The notes: generated from the letters alone by a model not told the origin. A DNA stretch of 7,822 nucleotides from an uncultured Collinsella sp. (GCA_958431945.1 CAUASQ010000074.1:1-7822), one strand, 5' to 3'. Shown: positions 1-6,412, counted from the first letter of the stretch. Made by a program: numbers and translations.

Positions 1-1101
1 ATCTACAAGCTCGAGGTCGACCGCGAAGGCATCGGCAGCTTTACCGCGCGTCAGGGCTACTTTGGCCGCTGGCTGCTCCTGGTGATCCTGGGCGCGTTCC
101 AGGCCGTCATCGTTACGGTGGGCGATTTGGTGATTGGCGTGCAATGCGTCAACCCGCTGCTGTTCGTGCTGGGCGGCATTGCAATCTCGTTCACCTACGT
201 CAATATCATCTATGCGCTGTCCACTACGTTTAAGCACATCGGCAAGGCAATCGGCGTCATTCTGGTTATCGTGCAGATTCCGGGTTCGTCGGGCATGTAT
301 CCCATCGAGATGATGCCCGGCTTCTTCCAGTGGCTGCACCCGCTGCTGCCCTTTACCTACGGCATCAATCTGCTGCGCGAGACGGTCGGCGGCATGTACT
401 CGTTCAACTACCTGTTTAACCTGTGCATCCTGGGCGTGTTCCTGATCGTGGCGCTCTTTATCGGTCTGCAGCTGCGTCCGTTGCTGCTCAACCTCAATCT
501 GCTCTTTGATAAGCAGCTTTCCACGACGGGCCTCATGATTTGCGAGTCCAATGACCTGCCGCGCCAGCGCTACTCGCTGCGCACGGCCATGCGTGTCATG
601 CTCGATTCCGATTCGTACCGTCGCGAACTGCTCGATCATGCGGTCGCCTTTGAACATCGCTACCCGTACTACATCAAGGGCGGATTTGCCGCCGTGGTGG
701 GCGTGCAGGTGCTGCTCTTTGTGCTGTCGACGGTTCTCGACCTGGACAACAACGGCAAGATTATCTTGCTGGTCATTTGGATTATCTCGGTCATCGCCAT
801 CTGCGGCTGGCTGATCAATATCGAGTACATCCGCGCAAGCCTCAACACCCAGATGCGCATCTCGGCGCTTTCGGATGAGGACCTGCGCCGCGAGATGCGC
901 GAACACACGGCCGCCATTCCGGCCGCTCGTCGCATGTTTGGCCTGAATGCCAGCGAGCGAGGCTCTAAATCCAAGGATCAGGCTGTCGACCAGTCCATTT
1001 ACCACGATATGCACCATGTGCCCGCGAACGGGGACGACACATTTGTGATGAATGAGGATGACGCCCCGCTTGGCAAGCACTCAAAAGGAGGTGAGGCATA
1101 A
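1..1101 (+). CDS. YhgE/Pip-family membrane protein, C-terminal part (5' end outside window)
   Basis: The frame is open from base 1 to TAA at 1099-1101, giving 366 visible residues without a start. The first ~165 visible residues align by eye with the C-terminal membrane half of the next gene. Both share a G-D-x-x-x-x-G-x-Q-C-x-N-P-L segment, an I-G-K-A stretch, a (Y/F)-P-I-E-M motif and a P-F-T-(Y/H)-G-I-N motif. This is the ABC-2-like permease portion of the YhgE/Pip (phage infection protein) family. The family's role is not settled; members are linked to phage adsorption and, through EsaA, to type VII secretion. After the shared part there is an extension the neighbour lacks: a charged linker (visible residues ~165-225), two more hydrophobic segments (~227-245 and ~253-274) and a hydrophilic tail of ~90 residues. 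The Shine-Dalgarno site of the next gene lies inside its last codons. The family call is firm; the function is unknown. Confidence 0.85.
   Translation: MYKLEVDREGIGSFTARQGYFGRWLLLVILGAFQAVIVTVGDLVIGVQCVNPLLFVLGGIAISFTYVNIIYALSTTFKHIGKAIGVILVIVQIPGSSGMYPIEMMPGFFQWLHPLLPFTYGINLLRETVGGMYSFNYLFNLCILGVFLIVALFIGLQLRPLLLNLNLLFDKQLSTTGLMICESNDLPRQRYSLRTAMRVMLDSDSYRRELLDHAVAFEHRYPYYIKGGFAAVVGVQVLLFVLSTVLDLDNNGKIILLVIWIISVIAICGWLINIEYIRASLNTQMRISALSDEDLRREMREHTAAIPAARRMFGLNASERGSKSKDQAVDQSIYHDMHHVPANGDDTFVMNEDDAPLGKHSKGGEA
1084..1094 (+). promoter_or_regulatory. Near-ideal Shine-Dalgarno site inside the end of the upstream gene
   Basis: AAAGGAGGTGA is an 11-base match to the complement of the 16S rRNA 3' end. 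It lies 7 bases before the ATG at 1102 and within the last codons of the upstream gene, whose TAA (1099-1101) touches that ATG. This fixes the start of the second YhgE/Pip gene. It suggests termination-reinitiation coupling, so that the two proteins are made together. Confidence 0.85.
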
Positions 1102-3291
1102 ATGAAGAACATCCTGCATCTGTTTAAGCGCGACGTCCAAAATGTGTCTCACTCCGTGATCGGCTTGGTTGTCGTGATGGGTCTGATCATCGTGCCGTGC
1201 CTTTACGCATGGTTTAACATCGCCGGCAGCTGGGATCCGTACGGCAACACCGGCAATCTTAAGATCGCCGTGGTCAACACCGATGAGGGTTACGAGAGCG
1301 ATCTGATCCCCGTCGAGGTCAACGTGGGCGAAAACGTGACGTCCGCGTTGCGCGGTAACGAGAACTTTGACTGGGTTGTGCTCAACGATCGCGATAAGGC
1401 TATCGACGGTGTTAAGTCGGGCGCTTACTATGCGGCCGTCGTAATCCCCAAGAGCTTTAGCTCCGACATGATGACGCTCTTTTCGACCGACGTGAAGCAT
1501 GCCGATATCGAGTTCTACGAGAGCCAGAAGGCCAACGCCATCGCACAGATCGTGACTGAAAAGGGCTCGAGTGCTGTTCAGAACCAGGTCAACGAGACCT
1601 TTACCGAGACCATCACGACGATCGGTCTTAAGACGGTGTCCAGCTTGCTCGATTACATGAGCACCGAACAGGTCAGCAACTTCATCGCCAACCTGTCCTC
1701 GACGCTTGGCGACTCGGTTCAGGACCTGCAGGACATCAAGGCCAGCGCTACTTCGCTTGCGGGCATTTTGAGCTCGACATCCGATTCGCTGACGTCGGCG
1801 GGCGGTCTGCTCAAGCAGACCGGAACTACCGAGCAGTCGGTGAAACAGCTGATGGAGCATGCCGAGAGCGGTATCGGTGATTCGGAACAAGCGCTCAAGG
1901 CTGCCAGCGATGCCATCGATGCCGCGATTGATGGAAGTGCGGGTTCGTTCGATAACGTGTCCACCGAGCTTGCAAAGGCCTTTGATGCCGCGAACCAGCA
2001 TGTCGATTTGACGGTGTCTCAGCTCAACGACGGCGCAGCGTCACTCAATACACGTGCCGACGAGATTGATGCCACGGCGGATAAGCTCCGTAGTCTTGCT
2101 GGCCAGGTGAGTAACGATAAGCTCAAGGCAGGGCTTGAGGACGCGGCTGCTGAGCTTGACAAAACCGCGACGGAGTACCGTAACAATGCCAAGGAGCTGG
2201 CGAACATCGCAACGTCGCTCTCGGACAGCATGGCAAAGGTTAACGATGTCCGCGCCGAAACCGACCAGGCAATCGCCGATGCCAAGGCAGGTGTCTCGGG
2301 TGCCAAGATCGATTACGACTCCACGTTCTCGGTCAAGGCAAAGGAGCTCAAGAAGACCATCTCGGGCGTTTTGGATTCGCTGAACGGTATTTCGAGCAAT
2401 CTGGATAGTGCCGTGAGCGGCCTCACCGATGCATCCGGCTCGTTGGCTAAGGGCCTCTCCAAGGCCGCCAAGCTGGTAAACAAGGCTTCCGATCAGCTAG
2501 GTGAAGCGTCCGATAAGATCAGCGCCTTTAAGGACGAGCTCGATGGCGCCCTGATGTCGGACGACCTTGCCACGATCAAGACGATGATTGGCAACGACCC
2601 CGAGGGCCTCGCCGTGTCGCTTTCCGGCCCCGTCGCGCTCGACCGCAAACCGGTCTATCCGATCCGCAACTACGGTTCGGCCATGGCACCGTTCTACACG
2701 ATTCTGTCGCTGTGGGTGGGCTCGATTGTACTGGCGGCCATGATGAAGGTCTCGGTTGACGATGAGCTCATCAACGAGCTCATCCCCGTGCGCCTGCACG
2801 AGATCTATCTGGGTCGTTATCTGTTCTTTGGCGGTCTGGCCCTGCTACAGGCAACGCTCGTGTGCGCGGGCGACATCCTGTTCTTTGGCATTCAGTGCGA
2901 CAACCCGCTGCAGTTTGTGCTGGCTGGCTGGGTCGCGAGTCTCGTGTTCTCCAATATCGTCTACACGCTTACAGTTTCGTTTGGCGATATCGGCAAGGCT
3001 TTGGCCGTTGTGCTGCTGGTCATGCAGGTCGGCGGTTCGGGCGGCACGTTCCCCATCGAGATGACCGGCCCCGTGTTCCAGGCGATCTATCCGTTCCTGC
3101 CGTTCACTCACGGCATCAACGCCATGCATGCCGCCATGGCCGGCGCCTACCATATGGAGTACTGGGTTGAGCTGGGCATTCTGGCGAGCTATCTGATTCC
3201 GTCGCTGGCCCTGGGCGTCGTCTTCCGCCGCCCGGTTATCAAAGCCAACGACTGGATCATCGAAAAGCTGGAATCAACAAAGCTTATCTAG
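1102..3291 (+). CDS. YhgE/Pip-family membrane protein (complete, 729 aa)
   Basis: This is a complete member of the YhgE/Pip family. A membrane anchor lies at residues ~18-37, followed by the family's N-terminal signature around L-Y-A-W-F-N-I, W-D-P-Y-G-N-T and V-N-T-D-E-G (residues ~34-62). The exported region then has a predicted alpha/beta portion to ~residue 150. A long Ser/Ala/Asp/Leu-rich helical stretch follows (~185-490) with frequent S-L, L-x-D-A-A and A-x-x-L patterns, probably a coiled-coil stalk. From ~530 there are about five hydrophobic segments (roughly 531-553, 575-600, 607-632, 635-655, 693-715) resembling ABC-2 permeases. The start is set by the excellent ribosome site at 1084. 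It follows the upstream paralogue with no gap, so the pair probably works as a heteromeric complex (inference). Substrate and function are unknown; roles in surface export or phage reception are possible from the family. Length is typical for the family. Confidence 0.9.
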   Translation: MKNILHLFKRDVQNVSHSVIGLVVVMGLIIVPCLYAWFNIAGSWDPYGNTGNLKIAVVNTDEGYESDLIPVEVNVGENVTSALRGNENFDWVVLNDRDKAIDGVKSGAYYAAVVIPKSFSSDMMTLFSTDVKHADIEFYESQKANAIAQIVTEKGSSAVQNQVNETFTETITTIGLKTVSSLLDYMSTEQVSNFIANLSSTLGDSVQDLQDIKASATSLAGILSSTSDSLTSAGGLLKQTGTTEQSVKQLMEHAESGIGDSEQALKAASDAIDAAIDGSAGSFDNVSTELAKAFDAANQHVDLTVSQLNDGAASLNTRADEIDATADKLRSLAGQVSNDKLKAGLEDAAAELDKTATEYRNNAKELANIATSLSDSMAKVNDVRAETDQAIADAKAGVSGAKIDYDSTFSVKAKELKKTISGVLDSLNGISSNLDSAVSGLTDASGSLAKGLSKAAKLVNKASDQLGEASDKISAFKDELDGALMSDDLATIKTMIGNDPEGLAVSLSGPVALDRKPVYPIRNYGSAMAPFYTILSLWVGSIVLAAMMKVSVDDELINELIPVRLHEIYLGRYLFFGGLALLQATLVCAGDILFFGIQCDNPLQFVLAGWVASLVFSNIVYTLTVSFGDIGKALAVVLLVMQVGGSGGTFPIEMTGPVFQAIYPFLPFTHGINAMHAAMAGAYHMEYWVELGILASYLIPSLALGVVFRRPVIKANDWIIEKLESTKLI

Positions 3292-3306
3292 TACAGCAAC
3301 GTTAAC

Positions 3307-3442
3307 GCCGATGCAGCGCTAATGCCAGCGAGCGAGCCGCATTTGCGCCAAGGTGACGTGAAATGAAAGGGTGCCGACCTTCTGGTCGCGCCCTTGAAAT
3401 TGAACGTCAGATTGGCGTGAATGCGGCTCGCGCAGCGTCGGC
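3307..3442. repeat. Long imperfect inverted repeat / hairpin element
   Basis: Bases 3332-3431 fold into one long hairpin. There are 20 consecutive pairs (3332-3351 with 3412-3431, including two G-T), a 2x2 mismatch, 6 pairs, a 2x2 mismatch, 3 pairs, a small internal loop, and 12 apical pairs (3367-3379 with 3384-3395, one bulged C, one G-T) closed by the loop TTCT. That makes about 41 pairs in 100 bases. An outer 8-bp helix (3307-3314 with 3435-3442) may extend it across an asymmetric loop. It starts 16 bases after the YhgE/Pip stop codon. No T-run follows it on the + strand, so it is not a classical terminator. It could be an mRNA 3'-end stabiliser, a structured RNA, or a REP/MITE-like repeat. 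The pairing was read directly; function is unknown. Confidence 0.75.
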
Positions 3443-3445
3443 CGG

Positions 3446-3469
3446 TCCGCCGTTCGGTAGAACGGCGGA
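3446..3469. repeat. Perfect 10-bp hairpin with GGTA loop
   Basis: TCCGCCGTTC (3446-3455) and GAACGGCGGA (3460-3469) are exact reverse complements around the tetraloop GGTA. It sits directly after the long hairpin and ~55 bases before the terminator. No T-run follows on either strand. It may be part of the same structured transcript end. Confidence 0.65.
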
Positions 3470-3513
3470 ACAAAACGCTTTAGTGCGGTGAATTGCGTGG
3501 GTTGCTTGGTTGT

Positions 3514-3522
3514 TGCTACAGT
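3514..3522 (+). promoter_or_regulatory. Weak extended -10 candidate just before the terminator
   Basis: TGCTACAGT reads as an extended -10 (TGn plus TACAGT, 4 of 6 matches to TATAAT). A poor -35, TTGCGT at 3493-3498, lies 18 bases upstream. A transcript from here would begin inside the 5' arm of the terminator hairpin at 3525. Evidence is motif resemblance only. Confidence 0.2.
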
Positions 3523-3524
3523 AG

Positions 3525-3563
3525 CGGGGCGTGCCGGGGGTCCGGTGCGCCCCGTTTTTATTT
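3525..3563 (+). terminator. Strong rho-independent terminator downstream of the YhgE/Pip pair
   Basis: A 13-bp stem (3525-3537 with 3542-3554, two G-T pairs in the middle, the rest Watson-Crick) closes a GGGT loop and is followed by TTTTTATTT. It ends transcription from the YhgE/Pip operon and insulates the DMT transporter gene that starts 67 bases later. Confidence 0.9.
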
Positions 3564-3590
3564 GACCATGAGGCGGCACGCAGCCATACG
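3562..3590 (+). promoter_or_regulatory. Candidate promoter for the DMT transporter
   Basis: TTGACC (3562-3567, 5 of 6 to the -35 consensus) lies in the tail of the terminator T-run. It is spaced 17 bases from CATACG (3585-3590, only 3 of 6 to the -10 consensus). Spacing and position fit a promoter for the gene at 3631, but the -10 is weak. Confidence 0.3.
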
Positions 3591-3630
3591 CGTGCGGACA
3601 CCACGCCCAGATTGAGTGTGAGGACGTTCC

Positions 3631-4605
3631 ATGGCCCAATACGCTGCCAACGAAATCGAAAACATGCCCGATGGCCCTGTGGCCCGTGAGGATTTGGGCG
3701 CGGGCGGTATTCCCCGGGGCGCCGGCGCGCGCTCGCCGCTGTTCTGGAAGGTCTTGCTGCTTTCGGTGGCGATCATCTGGGGCTATTCCTTTACCACCAT
3801 GAAGGACGCGCTCGATACCATTCCGGTGTTTGAGCTGCTCTACGTTCGCTTTCTCCCGGCATCGCTGGTTATGTTTGCCATTTTCCATAAGCGCATCATT
3901 GCGCATTTCAATGCCCGTAACCTGATCGTTGGACTGGGCATGGGCGCGCTCATGTGGGCCGCTTACGGATTTCAGACGCTTGGTCTGGCGCAGACTACGG
4001 CAGGCAAGAGTGCGTTTTTGACGGGCACGTACTGCATCCTTGTGCCGTTCGCGAGCTATTTTCTAAGCGGCGAAAAGCTTACTCGCTACAACCTGGGCGC
4101 GGCGCTGCTGTGCCTGGCGGGCATTGGCCTGGTGGCGCTCGATAGCGTCGAGTTCAACGCCGGCGATGTCATCACGCTGGGTGGCGCGGTCTTCTTCGCC
4201 ATTCAGATGGCGGTGACCGCCAAGTACGGTCGCAAGATGGACATCAACGTCATCACGTTTTGGATGTTTGTGGGCAACGGCGTGTTGAGTCTGGTCTCGT
4301 CGCTGCTGTTCGAAACCCAGGCGCCTCTGTCTGTGTGGACGCCGAGCTTTATCGCCGTGATGGCCTTTCTTTCGGTGGGCTGCACGTGCGTGGCCCTGCT
4401 CATTCAAAATGTCGGCCTGGCACACGTCCCGGCCTCGACGGGCTCGTTGCTTCTTTCGATGGAGTCGCCTTCGGGCGTGCTGTTCTCGGTGCTGCTGATG
4501 GGGGAGGCGCTTACCTCGCGCCTGCTTGCCGGCTTCGCGCTCATCTTCCTGTCGATTATCTTGAGCGAGACGCACTTCGACTTTTTGCGCCGTCGTTCTC
4601 AGTAG
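3631..4605 (+). CDS. DMT-superfamily transporter with two EamA domains (324 aa)
   Basis: This is an inner-membrane permease of the drug/metabolite transporter superfamily, ten predicted transmembrane helices in two EamA repeats. Members export or import small metabolites such as amino acids or nucleotide precursors; the substrate cannot be read from sequence. Repeat 1 runs ~40-172 and repeat 2 ~180-318. Visible hallmarks are I-W-G-Y-S-F at the end of TM1 (W50, G51), Y-V-R-F (R73), the G-K-S-A-F-L-T-G segment (125-132) leading to V-P-F, and the G-E pair at 147-148 that ends TM5. A hydrophilic, Gly/Arg-containing leader of ~36 residues precedes TM1. ATG at 3631 has a modest ribosome site (GAGG at 3620-3623, 7-base spacing); a later in-frame ATG at 3664 has none. 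Length (~300 aa) is normal for the family. It lies between two terminators, so it appears monocistronic. Confidence 0.92.
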   Translation: MAQYAANEIENMPDGPVAREDLGAGGIPRGAGARSPLFWKVLLLSVAIIWGYSFTTMKDALDTIPVFELLYVRFLPASLVMFAIFHKRIIAHFNARNLIVGLGMGALMWAAYGFQTLGLAQTTAGKSAFLTGTYCILVPFASYFLSGEKLTRYNLGAALLCLAGIGLVALDSVEFNAGDVITLGGAVFFAIQMAVTAKYGRKMDINVITFWMFVGNGVLSLVSSLLFETQAPLSVWTPSFIAVMAFLSVGCTCVALLIQNVGLAHVPASTGSLLLSMESPSGVLFSVLLMGEALTSRLLAGFALIFLSIILSETHFDFLRRRSQ

Positions 4606-4650
4606 TTCTAAATCGTCAAGATAAGGACATCAATCGTTAACAATGTGTTG

Positions 4651-4675
4651 CGGCCCGCGGATGCGGGCCGTTTTT
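4651..4675 (+). terminator. Rho-independent terminator of the DMT transporter gene
   Basis: CGGCCCGC (4651-4658) and GCGGGCCG (4663-4670) pair perfectly over 8 bp around the loop GGAT and are followed at once by TTTTT. It lies 45 bases after the transporter stop codon. Confidence 0.92.
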
Positions 4676-4740
4676 GTATCTGCAGTCGGATATTCTGGCT
4701 TGTACACTTTACCTAAGTAGAGTATCTCGCAACCTGCATC

Positions 4741-4779
4741 CCCGCCCAATACGGTCGAATCTGCGATTTGTTGGGCGGG
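4741..4779. repeat. Inverted repeat 1 of the hisS upstream region
   Basis: CCCGCCCAA (4741-4749) and TTGGGCGGG (4771-4779) are perfect reverse complements around a 21-base loop, which contains a minor TCG/CGA helix (4755-4757 with 4764-4766). This is the first of three consecutive hairpins in the 366-base gene-free stretch before hisS. No T-run follows it. Confidence 0.6.
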
Positions 4780-4805
4780 AAGGGAAAGACTTGCGGTTGT
4801 TGGTA

Positions 4806-4869
4806 TTGTGGTCGCCCAGGGAGCCGAATGGATGCTCGTACCGTCATTCGGTTCTCTGGGTGGCCATAA
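4806..4869. repeat. Inverted repeat 2 (25-bp hairpin), related to the next one
   Basis: Bases 4806-4830 pair without interruption with 4845-4869 (25 pairs, five or so G-T) around a 14-base loop. Flanking bases 4779-4787 and 4887-4895 are a further perfect 9-bp inverted repeat outside it, so a larger folded unit is possible, though that competes with inverted repeat 1 at base 4779. Its inner part (4821-4852) matches the inner part of inverted repeat 3 at 23 of 32 positions. There is no T-run, so it is unlikely to be a terminator. Function unknown. Confidence 0.75.
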
Positions 4870-4913
4870 CCTTACGACATGCTCCGTTTCCCTTCGCCGC
4901 ATGCGGGTCGGTC

Positions 4914-4979
4914 GCCGCGGCGGTGCATCGGGCCGAACGAGTTCCCATACCCTCGTTCGGTCAGATGCGCCGCCGCGGC
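4914..4979. repeat. Inverted repeat 3 (28-bp hairpin) just upstream of the hisS -10 box
   Basis: Bases 4914-4941 pair with 4952-4979 (28 positions, one G-A mismatch at 4930/4963, two G-T pairs) around a 10-base loop, and the base of the stem is extremely G+C-rich. It is followed by TTGTGTTTGTG, a loose T-rich tail, and then by TATAAT at 4994. It could act as an imperfect terminator for upstream RNA, as a structured RNA's 3' end, or as a DNA element. It is a diverged copy of inverted repeat 2, offset by 109 bases. Confidence 0.75.
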
Positions 4980-4993
4980 TTGTGTTTGTGCCG

Positions 4994-4999
4994 TATAAT
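4994..4999 (+). promoter_or_regulatory. Consensus -10 box upstream of hisS
   Basis: A perfect TATAAT lies 42 bases before the hisS ATG. No recognisable -35 is present at 16-18 bases; that position falls in the 3' arm of the G+C-rich hairpin. If used, it would give a leader of about 35 bases that excludes the three upstream hairpins. Confidence 0.5.
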
Positions 5000-5041
5000 G
5001 ACCGTTACCTATGACGCGATACAAAAGAAAGGTGTTTGCCC

Positions 5042-6355
5042 ATGCAGGCACAGAAGGCGGAGGGAACCCGCGACCTTATCGGCGCCGAGATGCGCGCCTG
5101 GCAAAAGATGCAGCATATTGCGGCCGGCGTGTTCGAGCCGTTTGGTTTTAAACCCATCGAGACGCCCGCGATCGAGCAGGTGGACGTGTTTGTCCACGGT
5201 ATCGGCCAGTCGACCGACGTCGTGCGCAAGGAAATGTTCCGCGTGTTCAGCGGTGCCAACCTGGAGCGCGTCTTTACCGAGGGCACCGACACCAAACTCA
5301 AGCCCAAGCAGCGCCTGGCACTTCGCCCCGAGGGCACGGCCGGCGTGGTGCGCGCCGTCGTCGAGAACAATCTGGTGCCCCAGGGCTCCACGCCGTTTAA
5401 GGCGTACTACGCCGAGGCCATGTTCCGTGGCGAGCGTCCCCAGAAGGGCCGCCTGCGCCAGTTCCACCAGGTGGGCATCGAGTGGCTCGGCGCTCCCGAT
5501 CCGGCGGCAGACGCCGAGTGCATCATCATGCTCATGGAGTTCTACAAGCGCCTGGGCTTCGATCTTTCCAAGCTTCGTCTGCTCATCAACTCGATGGGTG
5601 ACGCCCAGTGCCGTCCGGCTTACCGCGAGCAGGTTAAGCAGTTCATCCTCGATCACGCCGACGAGATGTGCGATGAGTGCCGTGAGCGCGCCGAGCTCAA
5701 CCCGCTGCGTGCCTTCGACTGCAAGAACGACCATTGCCGCGAGATCATGGCCGACGCGCCGCTGATGGGTGACAACCTGTGCGACGAGTGCCGTGAGCAC
5801 TACGAGCAGGTCAAGCGCTATCTGGATGCCGCTGGTATCGAGTATGTCGAGGATCCCACCCTGGTGCGTGGTCTGGACTACTACACCCGCACCGTCTTTG
5901 AGGTCGAGGCTCCCGGTGCCGGCGTCGGCTCCATCGGTGGCGGCGGCCGCTACGACGGCCTGGTCGAGCTCGAGGGTGGCAAGCCCACGGCGGGCGTCGG
6001 CTTTGCCGTCGGTTTTGAGCGCGCCCTGCTGGCCCTGCAGGCCTTTGGCAGCGATTTGGGTGCCGATGAGGCCCCGTGCGTCTATGTCGCCAACGCTGGC
6101 AAGGAGCTGCGCCAGAACGTCTTTGCCATTACGCAGGAGCTTCGTGCCGCAGGCATCGTGACCGAGGCCGACTATCAGGGCCGTTCGCTCAAGGCCCAGT
6201 TTAAGCAGGCCGACAAGGTGGGCGCTAAGCTCATCCTGGTCCTGGGTGGCGACGAGCTTGCCGCCGGCAAGGTCAAGGTGCGCGACATGGAGAGCCATGA
6301 CGAGGTTCTCGTCGATCTGGCCAACGTGGTCGAGGCGGTTCGCGAGCGCCTGTAG
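5042..6355 (+). CDS. hisS: Histidyl-tRNA synthetase
   Basis: This cytoplasmic class II aminoacyl-tRNA synthetase joins histidine to tRNA-His using ATP. The 437-residue product has the expected order: an E-G-T-R-D-L opening; motif 2 around residues 128-143 (F-R-G-E-R-P-Q-K-G-R then R-Q-F-H-Q); the histidine-binding L-V-R-G-L-D-Y-Y-T-R-T at 274-284; G-G-G-G-R-Y-D-G at 299-306; motif 3 with G-F-E-R at 324-327; and a C-terminal anticodon-binding domain from ~345. Six cysteines cluster in the insertion region (C210/C213, C227/C232, C247/C250), compatible with a metal site. ATG at 5042 is preferred: AAAGG at 5028-5032 is 9 bases away, whereas the in-frame TTG at 5036 would be only 3 bases from it. 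Length is close to the usual ~420-430. It appears monocistronic, between hairpins upstream and a terminator downstream. Confidence 0.98.
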   Translation: MQAQKAEGTRDLIGAEMRAWQKMQHIAAGVFEPFGFKPIETPAIEQVDVFVHGIGQSTDVVRKEMFRVFSGANLERVFTEGTDTKLKPKQRLALRPEGTAGVVRAVVENNLVPQGSTPFKAYYAEAMFRGERPQKGRLRQFHQVGIEWLGAPDPAADAECIIMLMEFYKRLGFDLSKLRLLINSMGDAQCRPAYREQVKQFILDHADEMCDECRERAELNPLRAFDCKNDHCREIMADAPLMGDNLCDECREHYEQVKRYLDAAGIEYVEDPTLVRGLDYYTRTVFEVEAPGAGVGSIGGGGRYDGLVELEGGKPTAGVGFAVGFERALLALQAFGSDLGADEAPCVYVANAGKELRQNVFAITQELRAAGIVTEADYQGRSLKAQFKQADKVGAKLILVLGGDELAAGKVKVRDMESHDEVLVDLANVVEAVRERL

Positions 6356-6412
6356 CGCATCTTTTTGAGCTGCGGACCCGCTTGAGTGTCCCGTCCATTG
6401 CGAGCGATTGTT

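Noticed and set aside
1081..2001. 306-codon open frame on the minus strand
   Set aside because: Antisense to the clear YhgE/Pip gene, with no ribosome site or recognisable domain.
3367..3395. Apical stem of the long palindrome as a minus-strand terminator
   Set aside because: The complement gives a stem followed by TCATTTCACG, which is a poor T-tract, and there is no minus-strand gene to terminate.
3319..3906. 195-codon open frame on the minus strand across the intergenic region
   Set aside because: It reads through the hairpin, the terminator and the start of the DMT gene; composition is unlike a protein and no ribosome site was seen.
4741..4990. T-box riboswitch controlling hisS
   Set aside because: TGGGTGGCC at 4857-4865 recalls part of the T-box word, but the rest of the conserved sequence and a specifier stem were not found, and the -10 box lies downstream.
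4674..5765. 363-codon + frame spanning the hisS upstream region
   Set aside because: It starts at the DMT terminator and overlaps hisS out of frame; the product is Ser/Arg/Pro-rich, typical of an off-frame reading.
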